From contig CAYFQH010000052.1 of the NCBI GenBank assembly GCA_964345215.1, positions 1-11,742 of the forward strand: a stretch of 11,742 nt of DNA, given 5' to 3'. Shown one piece after another: positions 6,438-11,742 of the stretch. Under the pieces are notes generated by a model. That model was not told where the DNA came from. It saw only the letters and a program-made list of their open reading frames with translations, and made no database searches. Each line of letters starts with the position of its first letter. The first letter of the stretch is position 1. The position numbers and the translations under genes were made by a program. The DNA comes from CAYFQH01 sp964345215. Its GTDB lineage: Bacteria; Bacillota; Clostridia; Christensenellales; Aristaeellaceae.

Positions 6438-7169
6438 CTACGCTCTCTTTCTAAAATATTCGCAGGTGCCCACGTTACACAGCAAGTGGGGTAAAATATG
6501 ATCCCCTTCACCCTGTTCGGTAATCTCCCCGTCGGCAATAATAACAATGTGATCAGCAATTTCCAAAATCCGCTCCTGGTGGGATATAATAATAATGGAG
6601 CCTTGGGTTTCTTTCCGGAGCTTTTCAAAAATATTGATCAAATTTTGAAAACTCCATAGGTCAATGCCCGCCTCGGGCTCATCAAAAACCGAAAGTTTTA
6701 CATTACGGGCCATGAGCATGGCAATTTCAATCCGTTTGGCCTCCCCGCCGGATAAGCTGTCGTTCAGCTCTCGGTCTACATAGTCAATAGCACATAGGCC
6801 AACCTGGGACAAATAGGCGCAGGCTTCATCCAGGCTTAGCTTTTTCCCGGCGGCAAAGCTTAATAAATCCCTTACCAAAAGGCCTTTGAACCGCACAGGC
6901 TGCTGAAAGGCAAAGCCAATACCCACCTGGGCCCTTTGGGTAATATCTAGCCCCGTAATGTCTTGCCCATTAAAAAGAATTTGACCCTGGGTCGGTTTTT
7001 CGATACCCATAATTATTTTTGCCAAGGTAGATTTGCCCCCGCCGTTAGGGCCTGTAATAACAGTAAAACTGTTGGTGTCAATGGTGAGGTTGATGTTTTT
7101 AAGTATTTCTTTTTGATTGCCGTCCTTTGGATTCTGCACATCAAAAGAAAGGTTGTTAAGTTCCAGCAT
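6438..7169 (-). CDS. sufC: Fe-S assembly ATPase SufC (SmsC-like)
   Basis: ABC-type ATPase that energises the SufB scaffold; soluble, without membrane segments. All nucleotide-binding motifs are intact in 243 residues: Walker A GPNGGGKS (40-47), Q-loop FAFQQP (86-91), signature LSGGE (139-143), Walker B with D-loop VFDEPEAGID (161-170) and the switch His197 (ISHQ). DEPEAGID in place of the usual DEXDSGLD is a feature I associate with the minimal SUF-like form. The C-terminus carries a CX4C pair, Cys231 and Cys236. The ATG has AAAGGAG 9 nt upstream. It lies 21 nt after the marR stop and 7 nt before sufB, so the three genes form one operon. A transporter ATPase is unlikely because the partner is a soluble SufB-family protein. 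Confidence 0.93.
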   Translation of the reverse strand: MLELNNLSFDVQNPKDGNQKEILKNINLTIDTNSFTVITGPNGGGKSTLAKIIMGIEKPTQGQILFNGQDITGLDITQRAQVGIGFAFQQPVRFKGLLVRDLLSFAAGKKLSLDEACAYLSQVGLCAIDYVDRELNDSLSGGEAKRIEIAMLMARNVKLSVFDEPEAGIDLWSFQNLINIFEKLRKETQGSIIIISHQERILEIADHIVIIADGEITEQGEGDHILPHLLCNVGTCEYFRKRA

Positions 7170-7190
7170 GGGCAGCTGCTCCTTTCAAAG

Positions 7191-7667
7191 TTAAACTTTT
7201 TTTGTAAGACAACGGGGGTTCTCACATTCGTATTCACTAATAGGTAAAGCCGCAAGATTTTGCAAAAAGCTAACGATTGCGGCCCTTTGCTCATCGCTGA
7301 GGGAAGATAAATACCGGCACATTTGCTGATTGGCAGCCCTGTGGTAACCCTGGTGGCCCCTAAGGGCCTTTTGGCCAAGGGGGGTTAAGCTATAACGTTT
7401 TTCCTTTTTATTGCCCGCCTGATACAGGCGCCGGCAAAGGCCCTTATCTTCCAACTTGTTTCCCCATTGGGTTACAGCCCCTCTGGTTACATCAAGAAAG
7501 GCTGCCAGCTGGGCGGCGGTGGAATCTGGATGGCGGTAAATGGCCTGTAAAAAGTTAATCTCTCCATGGTGGAGAAGTTCACCTGCGCCGTAATCCCGGG
7601 GTTGCTTCTCATCATCCAAGCGCCTTTGATGGGCCAGGAAATATTGTTCAATAATTGGGCACTCCAA
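7191..7667 (-). CDS. MarR-family transcriptional regulator with C-terminal cysteine pair
   Basis: Predicted winged-helix DNA-binding dimer of 158 residues. The wHTH spans about 32-95: HGEINFLQAIYRHPDSTAAQ, then the recognition-helix region LDVTRGAVTQWGNKLEDKGL and a wing with NKKEKRYSLTPLG. N- and C-terminal helices should form the dimer interface. Cysteines lie at 3, 78, 117, 148 and 153; the tail YECENPRC has a CX4C pair, and MarR termini normally pack together, so Cys3, Cys148 and Cys153 could be close. The start is TTG (7665-7667) with AAGGAGG 8 nt upstream; no nearby ATG has such support. It is the first gene of marR-sufC-sufB, so it probably controls these genes and itself through the palindromes at 7709-7742. 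The ligand or signal is unknown; Fe-S or redox sensing is inferred only. Confidence 0.85.
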   Translation of the reverse strand: MECPIIEQYFLAHQRRLDDEKQPRDYGAGELLHHGEINFLQAIYRHPDSTAAQLAAFLDVTRGAVTQWGNKLEDKGLCRRLYQAGNKKEKRYSLTPLGQKALRGHQGYHRAANQQMCRYLSSLSDEQRAAIVSFLQNLAALPISEYECENPRCLTKKV

Positions 7668-7690
7668 TGTAAAAACCTCCTTATATAACT

Positions 7691-7719
7691 ATTATAATGG
7701 CACTTGTGTATTGAGTCAA
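7691..7719 (-). promoter_or_regulatory. Sigma-A promoter of marR-sufC-sufB
   Basis: On the minus strand TTGACT (-35, 7714-7719) and a perfect TATAAT (-10, 7691-7696) are spaced by 17 nt. A leader of about 20 nt to the TTG start is expected. Confidence 0.88.
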
Positions 7720-7742
7720 TATTGTTTAGCAACTATACAATA
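7709..7742. promoter_or_regulatory. Paired palindromes, candidate MarR operators
   Basis: TATTGAGTCAATA (7709-7721) is a perfect 6-1-6 palindrome covering the -35 of the marR promoter. Directly next to it, and sharing its last two bases, is a second inverted repeat (7720-7742) with arms TATTGTTTAG and CTATACAATA, 9 of 10 bases matching, around CAA. All four half-sites begin with TATTG. Position over and upstream of the -35 fits autorepression by the gene's own MarR protein. Binding itself is inferred. Confidence 0.6.
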
Positions 7743-7818
7743 AAAAATGACTTTTTAATGCCTGCGGCGAACTATAGAAAACCAGGTAAGATAAAGTGGT
7801 TTTATTGCTGTCATTTCA

Positions 7819-7847
7819 TTGACTTTTGGCATGCTTTATGATAATGT
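7819..7847 (+). promoter_or_regulatory. Candidate promoter of rplU-prp-rpmA
   Basis: TTGACT (7819-7824) is followed by an AT-rich -10 region TATGATAAT (7837-7845). The spacing is imperfect: 15 nt to GATAAT or 17 nt to TAATGT. It is divergent from the marR promoter about 100 bp away and lies just before the L21-type leader hairpin. The stretch 7743-7818 shows nothing else that I can identify. Confidence 0.5.
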
Positions 7848-7849
7848 TG

Positions 7850-7915
7850 TTCGGTAGCCGCATGGGTAAGGTTTTAAATGCACTTGTGCAACCTTTTACC
7901 CAGCGAGATCATTTT
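7850..7915 (+). ncRNA. L21-type leader RNA of rplU
   Basis: A long imperfect hairpin (7864-7901) pairs GGGTAA with TTACCC and GGTT with AACC, capped by TGCAC-TT-GTGCA. It sits in the 5' leader of rplU-prp-rpmA, where Firmicutes carry the L21 leader motif with a similar GCACTTGTGCAACC element, as far as I recall. Structure is seen; assignment to that family and autoregulation by L21 are inferred. Confidence 0.6.
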
Positions 7916-7931
7916 TAGGAGGTGCTGCGCC

Positions 7932-8240
7932 GTGTATGCTATTATTGCAACAGGTGGCAAGCAATACCGGGTTTCTCAAGGAGACGTAATTTACGTTGAG
8001 AAAATCGAAAAAGCAAACGATGAAACCATTCAATTTGATGTTCTTCTATTAGGCGGGGAAGGCGATGTAAAGGTTGGAACCCCTGTAGTTGATGGTGCAA
8101 AAGTTGAAGGAAAAGTACTTGGCCAGGTAAAAGGCGAAAAAATCATTGTGTATAAGTACAAAAGCAAAAAGAACTATGCTCGTAAAGCCGGTCACCGTCA
8201 ACCCTATACCAAGATCGAAATTACTGCGATTAATGGATGA
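7932..8240 (+). CDS. rplU: 50S ribosomal protein L21
   Basis: Large-subunit protein that contacts 23S rRNA and neighbours L20. With the GTG start at 7932 it is 102 residues, the usual length, beginning with YAIIATGGKQYRV and ending in the conserved KKNYARKAGHRQPYTKIEI. The GTG lies 9 nt after AGGAGG. The longer frame from the ATG at 7878 starts inside the leader hairpin, lacks a ribosome binding site and adds 18 residues absent from L21, so it is rejected. Its stop overlaps the prp start (ATGA). Confidence 0.97.
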   Translation: MYAIIATGGKQYRVSQGDVIYVEKIEKANDETIQFDVLLLGGEGDVKVGTPVVDGAKVEGKVLGQVKGEKIIVYKYKSKKNYARKAGHRQPYTKIEITAING

Positions 8241-8563
8241 TTAACATAAGGATTTTTGGGGGCAAACAGGCACCCACGGGTTATGAGGCGGCAGGCCATG
8301 CGGAATATGCCCAAGAGGGCTACGACATTATCTGCTCTGCCATATCTACCTTAACCATCAGCTGTGCAAATGGCCTTGAACAGGTTGTGAAATGCCCGGT
8401 AACGGTGGACGTTGAGGAAGAAACCGGTTATATAAAGGTTATCCTTGGAAGTAACCTAAGCCCCAAGCAGCAGGAACAAGCCAATGTGCTTATTCAAACC
8501 ATGCTGCTTGCCCTAGGGGACATTGCTGAACAATACCCTCAATACGTACGTGTTAACATGTAA
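8237..8563 (+). CDS. prp: Ribosomal-processing cysteine protease Prp
   Basis: Cysteine protease that removes the N-terminal extension of ribosomal protein L27, an essential step in Firmicutes such as Staphylococcus aureus. The 108 residues carry the family signature GHAEYAQEGYDIICSAIS (20-37); the catalytic pair is His21 and Cys33, at the family's spacing. The gene overlaps rplU by 4 nt and has no strong ribosome binding site of its own, so translation is probably coupled. It precedes rpmA, its expected substrate gene, which carries the cleavable extension. Older annotations call this family YsxB or DUF464. Confidence 0.95.
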   Translation: MINIRIFGGKQAPTGYEAAGHAEYAQEGYDIICSAISTLTISCANGLEQVVKCPVTVDVEEETGYIKVILGSNLSPKQQEQANVLIQTMLLALGDIAEQYPQYVRVNM

Positions 8564-8580
8564 AAATGGAGGAAATCAAC

Positions 8581-8865
8581 ATGATTAAAATGAATTTACA
8601 ATTATTCGCTAAGAAAAAAGGGGTAGGTTCCACCCGAAATGGCCGCGACAGCGAAGGCAGACGCTTAGGGCCAAAACGTGCTGACGGCCAGTTTTCTTTA
8701 GCAGGGAACATTTTGGTTCGCCAACGGGGAACCAAAATTTATCCCGGTGAAAATGTTGGCATCGGCAAAGACGATACCTTGTTTGCAAAAGTTGACGGGG
8801 TTGTTCGTTTTGAGCGCAAAGGGAAAGACAAAAAGCAAGTAAGCGTTTACCCTACGGCCCAATAA
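8581..8865 (+). CDS. rpmA: 50S ribosomal protein L27 with Prp-cleavable N-terminus
   Basis: Large-subunit protein whose N-terminal tail reaches the peptidyl transferase centre. From the ATG at 8581 it has 94 residues. The first ten, MIKMNLQLFA, match the Firmicutes prepeptide that Prp removes after Phe-Ala, leaving a mature protein that begins KKKGVGSTRNGRDSEGRRLG. RADGQ, ILVRQRGTKIYPGENVGIGKDDTLFA (split as ILVRQRGTKIYPG then ENVGIGKDDTLFA) follow as in other L27 proteins. GGAGG lies 8 nt before this ATG; the ATG at 8566 overlaps that site and is rejected. Seventeen nucleotides separate it from prp. Confidence 0.97.
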   Translation: MIKMNLQLFAKKKGVGSTRNGRDSEGRRLGPKRADGQFSLAGNILVRQRGTKIYPGENVGIGKDDTLFAKVDGVVRFERKGKDKKQVSVYPTAQ

Positions 8866-8875
8866 GCAAATGATT

Positions 8876-8912
8876 AAAAACACCCGCTAAGCAATTTTTG
8901 GCGGGTGTTTTT
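8876..8912 (+). terminator. Terminator of rplU-prp-rpmA
   Basis: CACCCGC (8881-8887) pairs with GCGGGTG (8901-8907), extended by five A-T pairs (8876-8880 with 8908-8912) that also supply the T-run. The loop is 13 nt. It begins 10 nt after the rpmA stop. Confidence 0.88.
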
Positions 8913-8932
8913 GTGTATAAGAAGGTGAAAAA

Positions 8933-9628
8933 ATGCTGGGAACCCTTGTAAATAGCCTGGCCATTTTACTGGGAACGGGTGCAGGGCTTTTACTAAAGTC
9001 AAAGTTGCGGCAAAATGTTCAAAAAAGCGTTATGGAAGGCTTGGGCCTGTGTGTGGTTTTGATGGGTATTGGTGATGCTTTAAAAACCCAAAACATACTG
9101 CTGATGATCGGTTCTATCGTTATTGGCGGCACGTTTGGGGCCCTTATCCATATAGAGGGAAAGCTGGAAAAAATGGGAACCTTGATTGAAAAAAAGGCCC
9201 TTGGGAATAAAGATAGAGAAAAACAAGGTACCTTTGCCCAAGGCTTTATTACGGCCACCCTGGTTTACTGTGTAGGAGCTATGGGTATTATTGGCTCAAT
9301 TGAATCAGGCACTCAGGGTCAGCACCATACCCTGTTTGCCAAGGCAATATTAGATGGAACTACAGCCATCTTTTTTGCCAGCGCTCTGGGCCCGGGAGTG
9401 GGCCTATCGGCTATTGCAGTACTCGCATACCAAGGAGCAATCACCCTTTTATCCCAGTGGATTGCTCCATTTATGTCCCAAGGTATCCTGGGGGAGCTTT
9501 CGGCTGTGGGCGGGGTGTTGGTTTTTGCTATTGGCATCAATCTGCTTGAGATAAAAAAAATATCTGTGGCCAACTTGTTACCGGCCGTTTTGCTGCCTGT
9601 TGCCTATGGCCTTGCATTTGGCTTGTAA
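8933..9628 (+). CDS. DUF554 family membrane protein (YdfK/YqgA-like)
   Basis: Integral membrane protein of 231 residues with about seven hydrophobic segments. Family blocks are visible: LGTLVNSLAILLGTGAGLLL (2-21), the GSIVIGGTFGALIHIE region (60-75), FITATLVYCVGAMGIIGSIE (105-124), KAILDGTTAIFFAS (137-150) and GVLVFAIGINLLEIKKI (194-210). A charged loop lies near 76-98. The molecular function of the family is not established to my knowledge; transport has been suggested because of the repeated glycine-rich helices, but I assign none. AAGGTG precedes the ATG by five bases. It follows the rpmA terminator closely with no convincing promoter, so it may depend on read-through. Confidence 0.9.
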   Translation: MLGTLVNSLAILLGTGAGLLLKSKLRQNVQKSVMEGLGLCVVLMGIGDALKTQNILLMIGSIVIGGTFGALIHIEGKLEKMGTLIEKKALGNKDREKQGTFAQGFITATLVYCVGAMGIIGSIESGTQGQHHTLFAKAILDGTTAIFFASALGPGVGLSAIAVLAYQGAITLLSQWIAPFMSQGILGELSAVGGVLVFAIGINLLEIKKISVANLLPAVLLPVAYGLAFGL

Positions 9629-9639
9629 ACCTTTATAAT
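9612..9639 (+). promoter_or_regulatory. Possible promoter before aroF
   Basis: A perfect TATAAT (9634-9639) lies 16 nt from TTGCAT (9612-9617, a poor -35). Transcription would start near 9646, inside the GGGAGG that precedes the 11-codon mini-ORF, so promoter and mini-ORF are hard to reconcile. The aro genes could instead be co-transcribed with the DUF554 gene. Confidence 0.4.
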
Positions 9640-9655
9640 ATAGGGAGGTTTAATT

Positions 9656-9691
9656 ATGAAAATATGCCATTGCAAGGGGACACACCTTTAG
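9656..9691 (+). CDS. Possible 11-residue leader peptide upstream of aroF
   Basis: ATG with GGGAGG seven bases upstream opens an 11-codon frame reading MKICHCKGTHL, closed by TAG 25 nt before the aroF ATG. There is no run of Phe, Tyr or Trp codons as expected of a classical aromatic attenuator. The two Cys and two His give an ICHCKGTH pattern. Only the ribosome binding site supports it; it may be chance. Confidence 0.3.
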   Translation: MKICHCKGTHL

Positions 9692-9716
9692 TTTTTATAT
9701 TGTAAGGAGCTATCAA

Positions 9717-10730
9717 ATGATTGTCGTTTTAAAAAAAGGAACAACCCAGCAAAGTATTGCAGCCATTCGTAAACTGATTGAAGACCAGGGAATTGAAGTG
9801 ATTCCCGTTCAAGGAGAGGACCTGGTTATTTTAGGCCTCCTTGGGGATACCACCAAAATCGAAATAGCTCGTATTGAAGCCAACCGGGATGTTGAGCGGA
9901 TTATGCGGGTAACCCAGCCTTTTAAACGAGCCAGCCGTGTTTTTCAGCCCACAAGCAGCACTGTAAAGGTGGGCAACCATGAAATTGGCGGCAACAAGCT
10001 TACGGTCATTGCCGGCCCTTGCTCGGTTGAGAGCAGCCAGCAAATTATAGCCATTGCAAAGGCGGTTAAAAAGGCTGGGGCAACGATGCTGAGGGGCGGT
10101 GCTTTTAAACCCCGCACCTCGCCCTATGCTTTTCAAGGGTTGGAATATGACGGGCTGGAACTCCTTCTTGAAGCCAAGGCGGAAACGGGGCTGCCCATCG
10201 TGTCGGAAATTATGGCCGCAAGGGATGTGGACGTGTTTGAAGAGAAGGTAGACGTTATACAGGTTGGGGCCAGAAACATGCAAAATTTCGACCTTTTGCG
10301 CCAGCTGGGTAAATCTAAAAAGCCGATTTTGCTTAAAAGGGGCCTTTCAGCCACCATTGAAGAATGGCTTATGTCGGCAGAATATATTATGGCCGGGGGG
10401 AATAACCAGGTAGTCTTGTGCGAAAGAGGAATTAGAACCTTTGAAACCTATACCCGTAACACAACAGATCTATCTTCGGTTCCGGCAGTTAAAAAACTGA
10501 GCCACTTGCCCATTTTGGTAGATCCAAGCCATGCTACGGGCAAATGGTGGATGGTTGAGCCCATGGCCAGGGCGGCCATTGCCATTGGAGCTGATGGGGT
10601 GATGATTGAGGTACATAACGACCCGATTAACGCTTTATCCGACGGACAGCAGTCGATTAAACCCGATGTATTTGAACAGCTCATGGCAGATGTTAAGCCC
10701 ATTGCCCGCGCTGTTGGAAAAGAACTATAA
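9717..10730 (+). CDS. aroF: 3-deoxy-7-phosphoheptulonate (DAHP) synthase, type I beta with ferredoxin-like domain
   Basis: Condenses phosphoenolpyruvate and erythrose 4-phosphate into DAHP, the first step of the shikimate pathway to aromatic amino acids. The 337-residue length and layout match the Thermotoga maritima type: an N-terminal ferredoxin-like regulatory domain (about 1-70) and a TIM barrel (about 85-335). Motifs are AGPCSVES (99-106), KPRTSPYAFQG (131-141), GARNMQN (184-190), DPSHATGKWWMVEP (269-282) and EVHNDP with ALSDGQQS. Metal ligands should be Cys102, His272, Glu298 and Asp309. The N-domain in this type mediates Tyr/Phe feedback inhibition, so regulation is probably allosteric. 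AAGGAG lies 7 nt before the ATG. aroQ follows after 31 nt. No chorismate mutase domain is fused. Confidence 0.96.
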   Translation: MIVVLKKGTTQQSIAAIRKLIEDQGIEVIPVQGEDLVILGLLGDTTKIEIARIEANRDVERIMRVTQPFKRASRVFQPTSSTVKVGNHEIGGNKLTVIAGPCSVESSQQIIAIAKAVKKAGATMLRGGAFKPRTSPYAFQGLEYDGLELLLEAKAETGLPIVSEIMAARDVDVFEEKVDVIQVGARNMQNFDLLRQLGKSKKPILLKRGLSATIEEWLMSAEYIMAGGNNQVVLCERGIRTFETYTRNTTDLSSVPAVKKLSHLPILVDPSHATGKWWMVEPMARAAIAIGADGVMIEVHNDPINALSDGQQSIKPDVFEQLMADVKPIARAVGKEL

Positions 10731-10761
10731 TGCATTTAGCCAAGTGCATACAGGGGGCAAT

Positions 10762-11199
10762 ATGAAATATCTTGTTTTAAGCGGACCAAACATTAACCAC
10801 ACGGGGATTCGGGAAAAGGGTGTTTACGGCGCCGTAACCTACGATGAAATGATAAAAATCATTGCTGCTTTCGGCCGTGAACGAGGCCATGAGGTGGTCT
10901 GCCTTCAAAGTAATTACGAGGGGGCACTGATCGACTGGATTCAAAATGCACAAAAAGAAGGCTTCCAAGGAGTGGTTATTAACCCTGGGGCCTTTACCCA
11001 CTATAGCTATGCTGTTTTTGATGCGATCAAAGGCTGCCCTTTGCCTTTTGTAGAAGTGCACATGAGCAACATTCATACCAGAGAACCGTTCAGGCAAAAA
11101 AGCGTAACGGCGCCGGCTTGTGTCGGGCAGATTACCGGCTTTGGTGTAAGCAGTTATCTGCTGGGCTTGGAAGCTTTGTGGGCCAGTAATGGTGTTTAG
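10762..11199 (+). CDS. aroQ: Type II 3-dehydroquinate dehydratase
   Basis: Converts 3-dehydroquinate to 3-dehydroshikimate, third step of the shikimate pathway; type II enzymes form cytoplasmic dodecamers. It has 145 residues, the usual length. Motifs are LVLSGPNINHTGIRE (4-18, usually GPNLNLLG), VYGAVTY with the catalytic Tyr, QSNYEGALIDWIQ, NPGAFTHYSYA and EVHMSNIHTREPFR, ending in GQITGFGVSSYLLGLEAL. The ATG at 10762 is preceded by GGGGGC; the frame upstream to 10606 overlaps aroF and is rejected. It follows aroF, so two steps of one pathway are co-transcribed; the enzyme of the second step (aroB) is not in the window. Confidence 0.95.
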   Translation: MKYLVLSGPNINHTGIREKGVYGAVTYDEMIKIIAAFGRERGHEVVCLQSNYEGALIDWIQNAQKEGFQGVVINPGAFTHYSYAVFDAIKGCPLPFVEVHMSNIHTREPFRQKSVTAPACVGQITGFGVSSYLLGLEALWASNGV

Positions 11200-11215
11200 A
11201 GAGGAAAAAGAAATT

Positions 11216-11725
11216 ATGAATATTGAGCTAAAACAAGTGACCATTGATCAGCGGGAAATATTAGCCAATTTGTTGGAAAAATACGATTATGAGTTTTCCC
11301 AGTACGATAAGCGGGATGTAAATCCATTGGGACTATATGGATACCGGTACCTTGACTACTACTGGAACGAGAAGAACCGCTGGGCTTACTTTATTTTGGC
11401 CGCTAGTAAACTAGCGGGGTTTGTAATGGTAAACGACTTTCCAGAAGCCGATGGTAGGGAAACAGACTTTCAAATGGCTGAATTTTTTGTGCTATACAAG
11501 TACCGAAGAGCTGGGGTTGGGCAAAAAGCTTTTTTAAAAACGATGGCCCTTCACAAGGGGCGGTGGCAGCTTAAGAGACACCCTAACAATATTGCATCGG
11601 TTCATTTTTGGGATAAGGTTATTAGTGAGTATACTCAGGGGGATTATGAACTGGTTAAGGGCTATCCAGGCACAGCCTACAATGACGGAACCTTGGGGGA
11701 TGTATACTTTTTCGAAACTAACTAA
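11216..11725 (+). CDS. GNAT-family N-acetyltransferase, substrate unknown
   Basis: A 169-residue protein with a GNAT fold. The acetyl-CoA-binding motif A is seen as MAEFFVLYKYRRAGVGQKAF (87-106), with the pyrophosphate loop RRAGVG (97-102). The N-terminal part YDYEFSQYD (23-31), then NPLGLYGYRYLDYYW (36-50), resembles a group of predicted acetyltransferases (COG5628 as I recall) with no known substrate. The last part, NNIASVHFWDKV, matches motif B, where a substrate-side Asn and a Phe/Trp pair usually occur. The ATG at 11216 has AGAGG upstream; the ATG at 11189 overlaps the aroQ end and lacks a binding site. It lies 16 nt after aroQ, so it is probably co-transcribed, but a role in aromatic biosynthesis is not implied by the sequence. 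Confidence 0.88.
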   Translation: MNIELKQVTIDQREILANLLEKYDYEFSQYDKRDVNPLGLYGYRYLDYYWNEKNRWAYFILAASKLAGFVMVNDFPEADGRETDFQMAEFFVLYKYRRAGVGQKAFLKTMALHKGRWQLKRHPNNIASVHFWDKVISEYTQGDYELVKGYPGTAYNDGTLGDVYFFETN

Positions 11726-11727
11726 AG

Positions 11728-11742
11728 CAAAAGGCCGCTTCT
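11728..11742 (+). other. Possible 5' arm of a terminator, cut by the window end
   Basis: AAAAGGCCGCTTCT follows the GNAT stop by a few bases and looks like the first arm of a terminator hairpin that would need AGAAGCGGCC and a T-run beyond the edge. The second arm is not in the window, so this is tentative. Confidence 0.3.

Noticed and set aside
6431..6628. 66-codon N-terminal extension of sufB
   Set aside because: It overlaps sufC in another frame, shows no SufB homology, and the ATG at 6430 lies directly after the sufC stop.
7013..7378. 121-codon minus-strand frame across the marR-sufC junction
   Set aside because: It overlaps both genes in another frame and has no family resemblance.
9629..9716. 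T-box or aromatic attenuator before aroF
   Set aside because: The space is too short for a T-box, no T-box core sequence is seen, and the mini-ORF has no aromatic codons; the possible AAGG/CCTT hairpin is too weak.
10606..10761. 52-codon N-terminal extension of aroQ
   Set aside because: It overlaps the coding sequence of aroF in another frame and has no dehydroquinate dehydratase similarity.
10777..11244. 155-codon open frame antisense to aroQ
   Set aside because: It mirrors aroQ on the opposite strand, and its product resembles no protein family I know.

Overview
The window looks like a chromosomal housekeeping stretch from a Bacillota (Firmicutes) bacterium, most likely a Clostridia-type lineage. 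Supporting signs are strong AAGGAGG ribosome binding sites, canonical sigma-A-type promoters, the order infC-rpmI-rplT followed by a TrmH-family methyltransferase, the rplU-prp-rpmA cluster with an L27 that carries the Prp-cleaved N-terminal extension, a TPP riboswitch in front of a ThiT-type ECF thiamine transporter, and a short sufC-sufB pair without sufD. The family cannot be fixed from the sequence alone. I see no mobile elements, CRISPR arrays, tRNAs or rRNAs, and base composition looks even throughout.

Layout. Positions 1-28 hold a terminator for a plus-strand gene outside the window. Minus-strand pgi (glucose-6-phosphate isomerase) follows, then minus-strand yfbR (HD-domain 5'-deoxynucleotidase). 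yfbR is head-to-head with a plus-strand TPP riboswitch, its terminator and thiT. thiT converges on a minus-strand TrmH/SpoU rRNA methyltransferase. Next comes the minus-strand translation operon infC-rpmI-rplT, with a sigma-A-type promoter, an L20-type leader with visible terminator and antiterminator pairings, and a strong terminator after rplT. Upstream of it lies a minus-strand operon marR-sufC-sufB, whose promoter carries two abutting palindromes. Divergent from that, on the plus strand, is an L21-type leader with rplU-prp-rpmA and a terminator, then a DUF554 membrane protein, then aroF-aroQ (shikimate pathway) and a GNAT acetyltransferase.

How the genes fit together. Three units are autoregulated or ligand-regulated RNA-controlled operons: thiT by thiamine pyrophosphate, infC-rpmI-rplT probably by L20, and rplU-prp-rpmA probably by L21. 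Prp is expected to trim the L27 encoded directly after it. aroF and aroQ encode steps 1 and 3 of the shikimate pathway. The sufC-sufB pair resembles the minimal SUF-like iron-sulfur assembly system known from anaerobes.

No wholly new multi-gene system is evident. The best lead is a cysteine-bearing MarR-family regulator (C3, C148, C153) that heads the sufC-sufB operon, combined with palindromes at its own promoter; it could be an iron-sulfur or redox sensor. A second lead is that infC probably initiates at an AUC codon two codons downstream of the first ATG, as judged from ribosome binding site spacing and N-terminal alignment. Several gene starts are placed downstream of the longest possible ORF (yfbR, rpmI, sufB, rplU, rpmA, aroQ, GNAT); reasons are given in each entry.
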